A stretch of 64,000 nucleotides of DNA from Pseudomonas sp. S09G 359. Lineage in GTDB: Bacteria > Pseudomonadota > Gammaproteobacteria > Pseudomonadales > Pseudomonadaceae. The stretch is from the NCBI RefSeq assembly GCF_002843605.1, contig NZ_CP025263.1, forward strand, positions 6,189,501 to 6,253,500, written 5' to 3'. Shown one piece after another: positions 1 through 8,718 of the stretch. Position numbers and translations under genes: made by a program. A model generated the notes under the pieces. It had not been told where the DNA came from. It did no database searches and was given only the letters and a program-made list of their open reading frames with translations. Every line of letters begins with the position of its first letter. Position 1 is the stretch's first letter.

Positions 1-1
1 C

Positions 2-721
2 CAAGGCTTCGCACCGATGCAACCCGGGCGCGCCCTGCGTGACACTGGCATCAGCGCGATCATCCTGATGGACAGCCAGATCGACCACACCACCGGCCTG
101 CTGAGCCTGCGCGAGGGCTGCCCGCACCAGGTGTGGTGCACCGACATGGTCCACGAGGACTTGAGCACCGGCTTCCCGCTGTTCACCATGCTCACCCACT
201 GGAACGGTGGCCTGGCCTGGAACCGCATCGAGCTGGACGCCAGCTTCAGCATCCCGGCCTGCCCCAACCTGCGCTTCACCCCGCTGCCCCTGCGCAGCGC
301 GGCGCCGCCCTACTCGCCACACCGCTTCGACCCGCACCCGGGCGACAACATCGGCCTGATCGTCGAAGACCTGCGCACCGGCGGCAAACTGTTCTACGCC
401 CCCGGCCTGGGCAAGGTCGACGCGCCGTTGCTGGAGATCATGGCCGGCAGCGACTGCCTGCTGGTGGACGGCACGATGTGGGATGACGATGAAATGCAGC
501 GCCGTGGCGTCGGCACCCGCACCGGCCGCGAAATGGGCCACCTGGCGCAGAACGGCCCCGGCGGCATGCTCGAAGTGCTGGAACAGTTGCCCGAGCAACG
601 CAAGGTGCTTATCCACATCAACAACACCAACCCGATCCTCGATGAAGACTCTCCCGAGCGAGCGGAGCTGGTGCGGCGCAATGTCGAAGTAGCTTACGAC
701 GGCATGAGCATTGAACTGTAG
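2..721 (+). CDS. pqqB: PqqB, PQQ biosynthesis protein (5' partial)
   Basis: The reading frame is open from the window edge to the stop at 721, showing 239 C-terminal residues. Full PqqB proteins are about 300 residues, so roughly 65 residues lie upstream. PqqB is a metallo-beta-lactamase-fold protein of pyrroloquinoline quinone synthesis; a hydroxylase role on the PqqA-derived intermediate is favoured over the older export idea. The conserved stretch SQIDHTTGL is visible near the N-terminal end of the fragment, and [15 protein letters not shown] near the middle is typical of the family. pqqC follows after 11 nt, so the two are surely co-transcribed. pqqA, and pqqF if present, would lie outside the window. 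Confidence 0.95.
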   Translation, partial: QGFAPMQPGRALRDTGISAIILMDSQIDHTTGLLSLREGCPHQVWCTDMVHEDLSTGFPLFTMLTHWNGGLAWNRIELDASFSIPACPNLRFTPLPLRSAAPPYSPHRFDPHPGDNIGLIVEDLRTGGKLFYAPGLGKVDAPLLEIMAGSDCLLVDGTMWDDDEMQRRGVGTRTGREMGHLAQNGPGGMLEVLEQLPEQRKVLIHINNTNPILDEDSPERAELVRRNVEVAYDGMSIEL

Positions 722-732
722 GAGCTACCGAC

Positions 733-1485
733 ATGACTGACACGCCATTCACCACTGCCGAATTCGAAGCCGCGTTGCGCGCCAAGGGCGCCTTCTACCA
801 TATCCATCACCCATATCACGTGGCGATGTACGAAGGCCGCGCCAGCCGCGAGCAGATCCAGGGCTGGGTCGCCAACCGCTTCTACTATCAGGTGAACATC
901 CCGCTGAAAGACGCCGCGATCCTGGCCAACTGCCCGGACCGCGAAATCCGCCGCGAGTGGATCCAGCGCCTGCTCGACCACGATGGCGCGCCCGGTGAAG
1001 ACGGCGGCATCGAAGCCTGGCTGCGCCTGGGCCAGGCGGTCGGCCTCGACCCGGACCAACTGCGCTCCCAGGAACTGGTGCTGCCCGGCGTGCGTTTTGC
1101 GGTGGACGCCTACGTCAACTTCGCCCGTCGCGCCAGCTGGCAGGAAGCCGCCAGCAGTTCGCTGACCGAGCTGTTCGCGCCGCAGATCCACCAGTCGCGC
1201 CTCGACAGCTGGCCGCAGCATTACCCCTGGATCGACCCGGCCGGCTACGAATATTTCCGTACGCGCCTGGGCCAGGCTCGCCGCGATGTGGAACATGGGC
1301 TGGCAATCACGCTGCAGCACTACACCACCCGTGAGGGCCAGGAGCGCATGCTGGAAATCCTGCAGTTCAAACTCGACATCCTGTGGAGCATGCTGGATGC
1401 CATGAGCATGGCCTACGAACTCAAGCGCCCGCCGTATCACAGCGTGACCGACCAGCGGGTGTGGCATAAGGGGATCACCCTATGA
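733..1485 (+). CDS. pqqC: PqqC, pyrroloquinoline-quinone synthase
   Basis: The 250-residue protein has the full family length. PqqC is a cofactor-free oxidase with a haem-oxygenase-like fold that performs the last step, oxidising and closing the ring of the AHQQ intermediate to give PQQ in the cytoplasm. Conserved stretches include [20 protein letters not shown] near residue 25, [20 protein letters not shown] near residue 55 and the C-terminal [13 protein letters not shown]. The ATG at 733 is preceded by a GGAG ribosome-binding site. Its TGA overlaps the pqqD ATG by 4 nt, which indicates translational coupling. Identification is secure from both sequence and operon position. Confidence 0.97.
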   Translation: MTDTPFTTAEFEAALRAKGAFYHIHHPYHVAMYEGRASREQIQGWVANRFYYQVNIPLKDAAILANCPDREIRREWIQRLLDHDGAPGEDGGIEAWLRLGQAVGLDPDQLRSQELVLPGVRFAVDAYVNFARRASWQEAASSSLTELFAPQIHQSRLDSWPQHYPWIDPAGYEYFRTRLGQARRDVEHGLAITLQHYTTREGQERMLEILQFKLDILWSMLDAMSMAYELKRPPYHSVTDQRVWHKGITL

Positions 1486-1757
1486 GCTTTGATCGCAGCA
1501 GAACACCGACCTGGCGCCCGGGCTATCGCTACCAGTACGAGCCCGCGCAAAAAGGCCATGTGTTGCTCTACCCCGAGGGCATGATCAAGCTCAATGACAG
1601 CGCCGCGCTGATCGGCGGCTTGATCGACGGCGAGCGTGACGTGGCGGCCATCATCGCCGAGCTGGATAAGCAATTCCCAGGCGTGCCTGAGCTGGGTGAT
1701 GACATCGAGCAATTCATGGAGGTCGCCCGTGCTGAGCACTGGATCACCCTTGCCTGA
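1482..1757 (+). CDS. pqqD: PqqD, PqqA peptide chaperone
   Basis: This 91-residue protein matches the usual PqqD length. PqqD binds the PqqA precursor peptide and presents it to the radical-SAM enzyme PqqE. It contains the recognisable stretches [20 protein letters not shown] at the N-terminus and [20 protein letters not shown], followed by a helical segment on inhibitor/recognition-domain (RRE) lines. It begins within the pqqC stop codon (ATGA), and its last 29 nt overlap the start of pqqE. In some bacteria PqqD is fused to PqqC or PqqE; here it is separate. Confidence 0.95.
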   Translation: MSFDRSRTPTWRPGYRYQYEPAQKGHVLLYPEGMIKLNDSAALIGGLIDGERDVAAIIAELDKQFPGVPELGDDIEQFMEVARAEHWITLA

Positions 1758-2880
1758 AAAGCCGGCCATTGGCCTGCCGCTGTGGCTGCTGGCCGAGCTG
1801 ACCTACCGCTGCCCGTTGCAGTGCCCGTACTGCTCCAACCCGCTAGATTTTGCCGAGCAGGGCAAGGAGCTGAGTACCGAACAGTGGATCAAGGTATTTC
1901 GCGAAGCCCGCGAAATGGGTGCCGCGCAGTTGGGGTTTTCCGGCGGTGAGCCACTGGTGCGTCAGGACCTCGCGGCGCTGATCGCCGAGGCGCGTAAATT
2001 GGGCTTCTATACCAACCTGATCACCTCTGGCATCGGCCTGACCGAGCAGAAGATCAGCGACTTCAAGAAGGCCGGCCTGGACCATATCCAGATCAGCTTC
2101 CAAGCCAGCGACGAGCAGGTGAACAACCTGTTGGCCGGCTCGAAAAAAGCCTTCGCACAAAAGTTGGAAATGGCCCGCGCAGTTAAAGCCCATGGCTACC
2201 CGATGGTGCTGAACTTCGTCACCCATCGGCACAATATCGACAAGATCGACCGCATCATCGAGCTGTGCATCGCGTTGGAGGCAGACTTTGTCGAACTCGC
2301 CACCTGCCAGTTCTACGGCTGGGCGCAGCTCAATCGTGTGGGGTTGTTGCCGACCAAAGAACAGTTGGTACGTGCCGAACGCATCACCAACGAATACAGG
2401 GCCAAGCTCGAAGCCGAAGGCCACCCGTGCAAGCTGATATTCGTCACACCGGATTACTATGAGGAACGCCCAAAAGCCTGCATGAACGGCTGGGGCAGCA
2501 TCTTTCTTACAGTGACACCGGATGGTACAGCCCTACCCTGCCACGGCGCCCGACAGATGCCGGTGCAATTTCCGAATGTGCGTGACCACAGCATGCAGCA
2601 CATCTGGTACGACTCGTTCGGCTTCAACCGTTTTCGCGGCTACGACTGGATGCCCGAGCCGTGCCGTTCCTGCGACGAAAAAGAAAAGGACTTCGGCGGC
2701 TGCCGCTGCCAGGCCTTCATGCTCACGGGGGATGCGAGCAATGCCGACCCGGTGTGCAGCAAGTCCGAGCAGCACGGCATCATTCTTCAAGCACGGGAAG
2801 AAGCCGAGCACGCCACCCAGACCATCGAACAACTGGCCTTTCGCAATGAGCGCAACTCACGGCTCATCGCAAAAGGCTGA
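1729..2880 (+). CDS. pqqE: PqqE, radical-SAM PqqA peptide cyclase
   Basis: PqqE cross-links a glutamate and a tyrosine of PqqA, the first chemical step of PQQ synthesis. The radical-SAM cluster motif CPLQCPYC sits at residues 28-35 if translation starts at the GTG at 1729. A C-terminal SPASM region contains CMNGWGSIF and the cysteines of [21 protein letters not shown] for auxiliary clusters. I chose GTG 1729, giving 383 residues, because GGAGG at 1718-1722 stands 6 nt upstream and the family begins close to this point. The upstream in-frame start at 1636 would add a non-homologous tail read from inside pqqD. The resulting 29-nt overlap with pqqD suggests tight coupling. Confidence 0.95.
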   Translation: MLSTGSPLPEKPAIGLPLWLLAELTYRCPLQCPYCSNPLDFAEQGKELSTEQWIKVFREAREMGAAQLGFSGGEPLVRQDLAALIAEARKLGFYTNLITSGIGLTEQKISDFKKAGLDHIQISFQASDEQVNNLLAGSKKAFAQKLEMARAVKAHGYPMVLNFVTHRHNIDKIDRIIELCIALEADFVELATCQFYGWAQLNRVGLLPTKEQLVRAERITNEYRAKLEAEGHPCKLIFVTPDYYEERPKACMNGWGSIFLTVTPDGTALPCHGARQMPVQFPNVRDHSMQHIWYDSFGFNRFRGYDWMPEPCRSCDEKEKDFGGCRCQAFMLTGDASNADPVCSKSEQHGIILQAREEAEHATQTIEQLAFRNERNSRLIAKG

Positions 2881-2905
2881 AGGGCATACGCTGAACAAGG
2901 TCTGA

Positions 2906-2937
2906 AATGTGAGAGGGGGCTTGCCCCCTCCCACATT
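2906..2937. repeat. REP hairpin (GGGGGCTTGCCCCC type)
   Basis: An imperfect palindrome AATGTGAGAGGGGGC / GCCCCCTCCCACATT with a TT loop lies 25 nt after the pqqE stop. It belongs to the dispersed repetitive extragenic palindrome family seen at many other intergenic sites in this window. It may act as a transcription end or mRNA-stabilising hairpin for the pqq operon. Confidence 0.8.
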
Positions 2938-2944
2938 GACGGCC

Positions 2945-3103
2945 TCAGCGCTTGGCGATGATGTACACCGCATGGATGATGCCGGGGAAATAACCGCACA
3001 GGGTCAGCAGAATATTCAGCCAGAACGCGCCGGCAAAACCCACTTGCAGGAACACACCCAGTGGCGGCAGCAAAATGGCGATGATGATACGAATGATATC
3101 CAT
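2945..3103 (-). CDS. YqaE/Pmp3-family small membrane protein
   Basis: A 52-residue ORF starts MDIIRIIIAILLPPLGVFLQ and ends IIHAVYIIAKR. It has the two hydrophobic segments and central LPPLGVFLQVG pattern of the Pmp3/YqaE family (UPF0057), which are stress-related inner-membrane proteins first linked to ion homeostasis in yeast. It is short and reads opposite to pqqE, with converging ends only about 65 nt apart and a REP hairpin between. The exact role in Pseudomonas is not established. The antitoxin gene upstream on the same strand ends 94 nt before its start. Confidence 0.88.
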   Translation of the reverse strand: MDIIRIIIAILLPPLGVFLQVGFAGAFWLNILLTLCGYFPGIIHAVYIIAKR

Positions 3104-3197
3104 GGGTCAGCTCCAAAAAATCGGCTCGTGTGAGCCGTGTAGCTAATCGACCTTGGCCGTTCGTGAGGGTTCAGTGGAATCTGGCACTGGGCCATCC

Positions 3198-3518
3198 TCA
3201 GGCGAGAATCTCCAAGCCGTGCTTTTGCACGATGCTCAGCAACTTGAGGGCCATGCCGCTGGGTTGTTTTTCACCGGACTCCCATTTCTTCACCGTGGAG
3301 GCGCTGGTGTTCAGGTAACGGGCAAATACAGGCTGGCTGACATGACTGTTTTCGCGCAGTTGCTTGATCTGTTCGGCCGGAATCTGCTCCGGGACGGCAG
3401 ATAAGCATGCTTCGTCGTATTCACGGAGGGTGGTTTTGTTGATGGCGCCAATTGAATAAAGTGCTAAGGCGGATTGATGAATGGACTCAAACGCCTCACT
3501 TTTATATTTCTTAGTCAT
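3198..3518 (-). CDS. HigA-like antitoxin, XRE-family HTH
   Basis: The 106-residue protein has a C-terminal helix-turn-helix around residues 58-90 (VSQPVFARYLNTSASTVKKW), the pattern of XRE/HigA and NadS-type antitoxins. The N-terminal half is a short helical region of the kind used for toxin binding. It overlaps the upstream toxin gene by 8 nt (3511-3518). This toxin-first, antitoxin-second order is characteristic of HigBA modules. The HTH protein is expected to neutralise the toxin and, with it, to repress the promoter at the palindrome at 3890-3904. Assignment to HigA rather than another XRE antitoxin is by gene order and length. Confidence 0.85.
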   Translation of the reverse strand: MTKKYKSEAFESIHQSALALYSIGAINKTTLREYDEACLSAVPEQIPAEQIKQLRENSHVSQPVFARYLNTSASTVKKWESGEKQPSGMALKLLSIVQKHGLEILA

Positions 3519-3867
3519 GATCTATCTCCACAAACTCCCTGAGATCCAACATCTGCTGAATCTGTGCTTCGTTGAAATGTTCATAAGTCTTAGCCAGCGA
3601 CCGGAACCAAGTGAGCTCGCTATGACTGATACTGCTTTGATCCTTCTTGGCAAACAAAAGCTGATAAACCCAAAAATGCCTGCCCTTGGCCAAGACAATA
3701 GCGCGATGACGATTTTGATTCAGACGCTTCTTCCAAACCCCGCCGCCCAAACTGTCAGCTTGTCCTCTCAGCATTTCGCTAAATGCCTCGCTCAACTCCG
3801 AATCACAAATCCAAGCCTTACTGGCCGCATGAGCAAAATTGCGGGTTTTGAACAACCTTAACCTCAT
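3511..3867 (-). CDS. RelE/HigB-like toxin
   Basis: The 118-residue basic protein begins MRLRLFKTRNFAHAASKAWI and contains SLGGGVWKKRLNQNRHRAIVLAKG and the aromatic stretch HFWVYQLLFAKKDQSSI. This is the layout of the RelE-superfamily group formerly called DUF1044. Members are ribosome-dependent or free mRNA interferases that inhibit growth until bound by their antitoxin. The ATG at 3867 follows a purine-rich GGGAAGGG site. The antitoxin reading frame starts before this one ends, so both are made from one transcript. AT content is noticeably higher than in neighbouring genes, which fits an acquired module. Confidence 0.85.
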   Translation of the reverse strand: MRLRLFKTRNFAHAASKAWICDSELSEAFSEMLRGQADSLGGGVWKKRLNQNRHRAIVLAKGRHFWVYQLLFAKKDQSSISHSELTWFRSLAKTYEHFNEAQIQQMLDLREFVEIDHD

Positions 3868-3889
3868 GGATATCCCTTCCCATAAAACA

Positions 3890-3904
3890 TACCACCCAGT
3901 GGTA
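3890..3904. promoter_or_regulatory. Palindromic operator upstream of the toxin-antitoxin pair
   Basis: TACCAC-CCA-GTGGTA is a perfect 6+6 inverted repeat with a 3-nt centre, beginning 23 nt upstream of the toxin ATG and reading across its likely promoter. Type II antitoxins with an HTH usually autorepress through such a site. Confidence 0.6.
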
Positions 3905-4036
3905 CAGATTAGAAATGGCGCGCAAAAAAGTTCTTCACACCCTTTCGGCAGTCCTTGCCGACGCTCGCTAAAAAGCCATTGTTTTCACAGACGATCAATC
4001 AACCTTTTCAATCCAAAAATTACACGGACAAAAAAA

Positions 4037-4068
4037 CGCCCCCAGCCAAAAGAATCAGGCTGGAGGCG
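4037..4068 (-). terminator. Intrinsic terminator of the aminotransferase gene
   Basis: Read on the minus strand, an 11-bp stem (CGCCTCCAGCC with GGCTGGGGGCG, one G-T wobble) with a 10-nt loop is followed by a run of seven T (plus-strand A at 4030-4036). It lies 36 nt after the stop of the aminotransferase. Confidence 0.85.
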
Positions 4069-4103
4069 CCGCGTATGCCGCGAGACGGTTCAGGAATTCG
4101 GGG

Positions 4104-5357
4104 TTAAACGGCGATGCCCTTGCGGCATTGCAGTTGGGCGGTGCGCACGCGGGAGAAGGCGCGAGCCAGGCGTAAAAGCATTTCGTCGATGTTGCTTTTG
4201 CTGACCGTCAGGGCCGGGGTGAAGCGCAGGCAGTCTGGTTGCGGGGCGTTGAGGATCAGGCCTTCGAGAAGCGCAGCTTTTACCACCGCATCTGCAGAAT
4301 CATCCGACAACGTGAGGCCCCACATCAGGCCGTTGCCACGCAGTTGGCCGTGGTCGTAGCGGTAGGCCAGGCGGGCGAGGCCTTCGCCCAGGTAAAGGCC
4401 GGACTCACGTACCTGGTCAAGGAAGCCGTGTTCCAGCACCGTGTCGAGCACCGCCAAGCCGGCCGAGGCCATCAGCGCGTTGCCATGGTGAGTACCTTCC
4501 AGGTCGCCGACTTCAAAGCAGCAGGCTTTGCCCCGCGCCAGCAGCGCTGCCAGCGGCACGCCGCCGCCCAGGCCTTTGCCGAGGGTGAGGATGTCGGCCC
4601 GCACGCCGTACTGTTGTTCGGCAAGCAGCGTGCCGCAGCGGCCCAGGCCGGTTTGTACTTCATCGAGGATCAGCAGGATCCCCAGCTCGCGACACAACCG
4701 CTCGACTCCCTTGAGGTAATGCTCGGTCGCGGCGATCACGCCGGCTTCGCTCTGGATCGGTTCCAGCAGGATGGCGACCGTCTGTGCATCGACGGCCGCG
4801 TGCAGGGCCGGCAGGTCGTTGAAGGGCACATGGCTGAAGCCTGGCAGTTGCGGCTCAAAGCGCGTACTCGCCGAGGCGGCCATGGCGGCGAAACTGCGCC
4901 CGTGGCAGCCACTGCTGGCGCTGATGATGCGGTAGGCACCGCCGCGATGCCGTTGGCCCCATTTGCGCGCCAGCTTGATCGCCGCCTCGCAGGCTTCGGC
5001 GCCGCTGTTGAGCAGGTAGGCCTGGTCGCTGCCGGTGCGATGGCACAGACGTTCGACAAGGTTGAGTTGGCTGCGGTTATGCAGGCCCACGCCGGGGTTG
5101 ATCAGTGCCTGCGTCTGGGCACCCAGGGCATTGATCAGCACCTGCGGGCTGTGGCCGAGGCTATTGGCGGCGTTGCCCTGGCTGAAATCCAGGTAGGCGC
5201 GGTCGTCGCTGTCCCACAGCCATGAGCCCTGGCCGCGCACGAAGACCTGGGCAGGCTTGGCCACGGTTGGCATCAGGGATTCGCTGGAGGGATCACCCTG
5301 GGGCGTCTCCAGGATCAGATCGTCAAGGCTCGGCGCCGGCCGACGGAACAGGTTCAC
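4104..5357 (-). CDS. Class III PLP-dependent aminotransferase (ArgD/acetylornithine type)
   Basis: The 417-residue protein belongs to the acetylornithine/ornithine aminotransferase family. The PLP lysine is in TLGKGLGGGVPLAALL, the cofactor-ring aspartate in LILDEVQTGLGRCG, and LNSGAEACEAAIKLARKWG is the phosphate-binding region. The substrate cannot be read from sequence; it is a paralogue of the biosynthetic ArgD rather than an obvious member of the arginine pathway. I start at the GTG at 5357 (NLFRRPAPSLDDLI), which follows GGGGG, because the upstream extension to 5405 is unlike the family. It is transcribed away from a LysR regulator, with a LysR-type box in between, so that regulator probably controls it. 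Confidence 0.85.
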   Translation of the reverse strand: MNLFRRPAPSLDDLILETPQGDPSSESLMPTVAKPAQVFVRGQGSWLWDSDDRAYLDFSQGNAANSLGHSPQVLINALGAQTQALINPGVGLHNRSQLNLVERLCHRTGSDQAYLLNSGAEACEAAIKLARKWGQRHRGGAYRIISASSGCHGRSFAAMAASASTRFEPQLPGFSHVPFNDLPALHAAVDAQTVAILLEPIQSEAGVIAATEHYLKGVERLCRELGILLILDEVQTGLGRCGTLLAEQQYGVRADILTLGKGLGGGVPLAALLARGKACCFEVGDLEGTHHGNALMASAGLAVLDTVLEHGFLDQVRESGLYLGEGLARLAYRYDHGQLRGNGLMWGLTLSDDSADAVVKAALLEGLILNAPQPDCLRFTPALTVSKSNIDEMLLRLARAFSRVRTAQLQCRKGIAV

Positions 5358-5431
5358 AGGCGACCCCCGATGGCAAGCGGACCTTGGTAGGCCCCCACCG
5401 CACACAGTGCCTTGAGGTTTTTTGCCTTGCC

Positions 5432-5452
5432 TATGTAAATCCTATCAACATA
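5432..5452. promoter_or_regulatory. LysR-type binding box (TATGT-N11-ACATA)
   Basis: A perfect 5+5 inverted repeat, TATGT and ACATA separated by 11 nt, contains the T-N11-A core of LysR-family operators. It lies between the divergent aminotransferase (start 5357) and the LysR gene (start 5567), the usual position for autorepression and control of the divergent target. Confidence 0.6.
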
Positions 5453-5566
5453 AACGCTGTTCATTGCCCGATCCGGCCCTGTAAGCCCTGCGAATAGGCG
5501 CTAGACTAGGCGTCTCGGGGGCCAACGGCCATTTCGATTTTCCAGCTTTTTCGATAAGTAAGCCTT

Positions 5567-6466
5567 ATGGATTTCAAGCAACTGCGTTATTTCGTCGCGG
5601 TGTATGAAGAGGGTCACGTAGGCCGTGCGGCGGAGCGCCTTTCGATCTCCCAACCGGCCTTGTCGCAGCAGATCCGCCAGCTGGAGCAGAACCTGGATGT
5701 CAGCCTGTTCGAGCGCAGCAGTAAACGCCTGTTGCCGACCCTGGCCGCCCACACGCTGTACAACCACGCTTTGCCGCTGATCGATGGCATGCAGCAGGCC
5801 GTCGAAGCCCTGCGTAACTTCAAGGGCCAGGCCATGCGCACCTTGGCCATTGGCGTGCTGCAAACCGTGCACACCAGCCTGGTGCCGCAAATGCTTGAGC
5901 GCGTGCGCAAGGCGCAGCCGCACCTGGTGGTGCAGATCTACGAATTGACCGGATTGGAAATTGAACGGCGGCTGCTCAATGGCTCGCTGGACATCGGCAT
6001 CAGCTACCTGCCGCCACGCCAGCCGGGGCTAACTGGCGTGCTGCTATATGAAGATGAGTTGAAGGTAGTCATCCCCGAGGACCATCCCCTGCGGGAATTC
6101 AAGAAAGTCTCGCTGAAACAGGCGGCCGAGTTGCCGATGTTGCTGCTGGGGGAAGAGTTTCAGGTGCGCCAGATCTGGCAGGGCCAGTTGTCCAACCTCG
6201 GCCGCCGACCACAAGTGCAGGCCGAACTGAACACCATGGTGGGGATTCTCGACAGCCTGCCCCACACCAAACTCGCCACCGTGCTACCGGGGCGCTCCCA
6301 GGACGAACACAACAGCAAGGCGTTGCTGTGGAAACCCTTGAGTGAACCCAGGGTGCCGCTGAAAGTGGGGTTGGTGTGCCGCGACGTGCAGCGCCAGCAG
6401 GCAACGGTGGCGCTGTTGCGCACCTTGCTCGAAGACGTGATGAATGCACCGCAGGCAAGCGCCTGA
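5567..6466 (+). CDS. LysR-family transcriptional regulator (CynR-like)
   Basis: The 299-residue protein has a typical LysR N-terminal winged HTH (residues 1-60: MDFKQLRYFVAVYEEGHVGR, then AAERLSISQPALSQQIRQLE) and a periplasmic-binding-protein-like effector domain from about residue 90. The effector domain resembles the CynR group, but the inducer is unknown. The gene is divergent from the class III aminotransferase, 209 nt from its start, with a T-N11-A palindrome in the gap. The likely role is control of that aminotransferase in response to an amino-acid or amine substrate; this is inference from layout. An intrinsic terminator follows. Confidence 0.9.
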   Translation: MDFKQLRYFVAVYEEGHVGRAAERLSISQPALSQQIRQLEQNLDVSLFERSSKRLLPTLAAHTLYNHALPLIDGMQQAVEALRNFKGQAMRTLAIGVLQTVHTSLVPQMLERVRKAQPHLVVQIYELTGLEIERRLLNGSLDIGISYLPPRQPGLTGVLLYEDELKVVIPEDHPLREFKKVSLKQAAELPMLLLGEEFQVRQIWQGQLSNLGRRPQVQAELNTMVGILDSLPHTKLATVLPGRSQDEHNSKALLWKPLSEPRVPLKVGLVCRDVQRQQATVALLRTLLEDVMNAPQASA

Positions 6467-6488
6467 CTTTTTCGCGGGCAAAAGAAAA

Positions 6489-6504
6489 CCCCGCCGAAGC
6501 GGGG
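6489..6504 (+). terminator. Short GC-rich hairpin after the LysR gene
   Basis: CCCCGC-CGAA-GCGGGG forms a 6-bp stem with a tetraloop, followed by CTTTGC. It is 22 nt after the LysR stop. The U-tract is weak. Confidence 0.6.
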
Positions 6505-6692
6505 CTTTGCAGACTGTTTCCCTGACATCCATTTCACTCCGCCATCCTGGCAGAATCCTACGTGTCCGTGTTGTTGCTTTGCGCTTCCTGCGCGACGTCC
6601 ATGTGAAGTAGATTATCCGTGGATCCAATTTGGCGATAGAGGACGAATAGCAGCACGTCATGTAAGAGAATGCTTACACGACCTCCAAGCCC

Positions 6693-8471
6693 TTAGAACA
6701 GTGCTTCATCCAGCAAAAACAGCGATTCGCTACCGGCTTTTACCGACGCACTCAGCGAATGAATACGCGGCAGCAGGCGCGCAAAGTAGAACCGCGCGGT
6801 GCCCAGCTTGCTGGCGTAGAAGTCTTCCTCAGCCTCTTTGCCCAACGCAGCCTTGGCCATGCGCGCCCACATATAGGCGTAGGCCATGTAGCCAAAGGCG
6901 TGCAGGTACTCCACCGACGCCGCGCCGATTTCATTCGGGTTGGTCTTGGCGCGATCCAGCACCCAGGCGGTCAATTCGTCCAGGTTATCCACTGCCGCGC
7001 CGAGCGGCCGGGTGAATTCGGCCAACTCAGCACCCGCCGAGGCGATGAACTGGCGGATCTCGTCGGCGAACAGCGTGTAGAACGCGCCGCCGCTGCCGAC
7101 AATCTTGCGCCCCATCAAATCCAGTGCCTGGATGCCGTTGGTGCCTTCGTAGATCTGCGTGATGCGCACATCACGCACCAGTTGCTCCTGGCCCCACTCG
7201 CGGATGTAGCCGTGGCCGCCAAACACTTGCTGGCCGAGCACGGTGGTTTCCAGCCCGAGGTCGCTGAGGAAGGCCTTGGCCACCGGCGTCAGCAACGCCA
7301 CCAGGTTATCGGCGCGCTCGCGGGCCGCCGGGTCTTCGCTGAACTTGGCGATGTCCAGTTGCGTCGCCACGTAGGTGGAGAACGCGCGGCCGCCTTCGTT
7401 GGCGGCTTTCATAGTCAGCAGCATGCGGCGCACGTCGGGGTGCACGATGATCGGGTCGGCGACTTTGTCCTTGGACTGGGCCCCGGTCGGCGCACGGCTT
7501 TGCAGGCGGTCGCGGGCGTATTCAATGGCGTTCTGGTAAGAGCGCTCGCCGGACGCCAGGCCCTGGATACCCACCCCCAGACGCTCGTAGTTCATCATGG
7601 TAAACATCGCCGCCAGACCCCGGTTGGGCTCGCCCACCAGATAACCCACGGCGGCGTCGAAGTTCATCACGCAGGTGGCGGAGGCCTGGATACCCATCTT
7701 GTGTTCGATGGAGCCACAGCTCACCAGGTTACGCGCGCCAAGGCTGCCGTCGGCATTGACCATGAACTTCGGCACCAGGAACAGCGAGATGCCCTTCGGC
7801 CCCGCCGGTGCGTCCGGCAGCTTGGCCAGCACCAGGTGAATGATGTTTTCGGTGAGGTCGTGTTCGCCACCGGTGATGAAGATTTTGGTGCCGCTGATGG
7901 TGTAGGACCCATCAGCCTGAGGCTCGGCCTTGGTGCGGATAATCCCCAGGTCGGTGCCGGCATGCGCCTCGGTCAGGCACATGGAACCTGCCCACTCGCC
8001 GGAATACATCTTCGGCAGGTAGGTGGCTTTCAACTCTTCGCTGGCGTGGGTGTTGATCGACACGCAGGCGCCGGAGGTCAACATCGGGTACAGGCCAAAC
8101 GCCAGGCTCGACGAGTTGATCATCTCTTCAACCTGGGCCGACACCGCCTTGGGCATGCCCATGCCGCCGAAAATCGGGTCCCCGCCTACACCCACCCAGC
8201 CGCCTTCGGCGTAGGTTTTGTAGGCTTGTGGATAACCATCCGGCGTGAACACCGCCGTGTTGTCCCAACGGCAACCTTGCTCATCGCCGCCACGGCTCAG
8301 TGGGGCGATGGATTTGGCAGTGACTTTGCCGGCTTCTTCGAGGATTGCCTCTACAGTTTCGGCGTCAACGGTGTCTGCCAACGCCGGCAATTGGGCCCAA
8401 GTGGTGGCGACCTCAAAAACTTCGTTGAGGACGAAGCGCATATCACGCAGCGGCGCTTTGTAATCAGCCAT
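6693..8471 (-). CDS. Acyl-CoA dehydrogenase (paralogue 1)
   Basis: The 592-residue protein belongs to the long acyl-CoA dehydrogenase family with an extra C-terminal domain. These flavoenzymes introduce the trans-2 double bond in the first step of fatty-acid beta-oxidation. Features are the N-terminal [20 protein letters not shown], the flavin/substrate region MCLTEAHAGTDLGIIRTKAE, and the FAD-binding FGGHGYIREWGQEQLVRD. It is one of three related genes on the same strand (with 8719-10488 and 12075-13880), separated from the second by a REP element. The start ATG follows GAGG. Chain-length preference cannot be told from sequence. Confidence 0.93.
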   Translation of the reverse strand: MADYKAPLRDMRFVLNEVFEVATTWAQLPALADTVDAETVEAILEEAGKVTAKSIAPLSRGGDEQGCRWDNTAVFTPDGYPQAYKTYAEGGWVGVGGDPIFGGMGMPKAVSAQVEEMINSSSLAFGLYPMLTSGACVSINTHASEELKATYLPKMYSGEWAGSMCLTEAHAGTDLGIIRTKAEPQADGSYTISGTKIFITGGEHDLTENIIHLVLAKLPDAPAGPKGISLFLVPKFMVNADGSLGARNLVSCGSIEHKMGIQASATCVMNFDAAVGYLVGEPNRGLAAMFTMMNYERLGVGIQGLASGERSYQNAIEYARDRLQSRAPTGAQSKDKVADPIIVHPDVRRMLLTMKAANEGGRAFSTYVATQLDIAKFSEDPAARERADNLVALLTPVAKAFLSDLGLETTVLGQQVFGGHGYIREWGQEQLVRDVRITQIYEGTNGIQALDLMGRKIVGSGGAFYTLFADEIRQFIASAGAELAEFTRPLGAAVDNLDELTAWVLDRAKTNPNEIGAASVEYLHAFGYMAYAYMWARMAKAALGKEAEEDFYASKLGTARFYFARLLPRIHSLSASVKAGSESLFLLDEALF

Positions 8472-8606
8472 GGCAAACCTCGTGAGAACGTGAAAAGTAA
8501 GTCGGTAGGATCGGTTTTACAGGCTTCGAGTGTACCCGAACAACTTTTCAGACACATAGGGTCCGTTCGTGACCAACAAGTATTTATAAGTCACACACAG
8601 ATCCAA

Positions 8607-8695
8607 TGTGGCAGCGGGCTTGCTCGCGAAGGCGTCGTGTCAGTCCCAAATCCGATGACTGACACTACGCCTTCGCGAGCAAGCCCGCTCCCACT
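8607..8695. repeat. REP pair (GCGGGCTTGCTCGCG type)
   Basis: Two inverted REP units face each other: GTGGCAGCGGGCTTGCTCGC on the left and its complement GCGAGCAAGCCCGCTCCCAC on the right. Together they form a long hairpin between two acyl-CoA dehydrogenase genes. Confidence 0.8.
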
Positions 8696-8718
8696 CTGAA
8701 ACAGTGGAGAGTCAACTG

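Noticed and set aside
6661..6678. TGTAAG-AGAATG-CTTACA inverted repeat before the end of acyl-CoA dehydrogenase 1
   Set aside because: A 6-bp AT-rich stem with no T-run. It could be a weak terminator for the leftward gene, but the evidence is too thin.
6511..6692. Gap after the LysR terminator searched for tRNA or sRNA
   Set aside because: No cloverleaf, promoter or terminator pair found.
6759..8699. 646-codon plus-strand frame over acyl-CoA dehydrogenase 1
   Set aside because: Antisense shadow; similar shadows occur over the other two paralogues at matching places.
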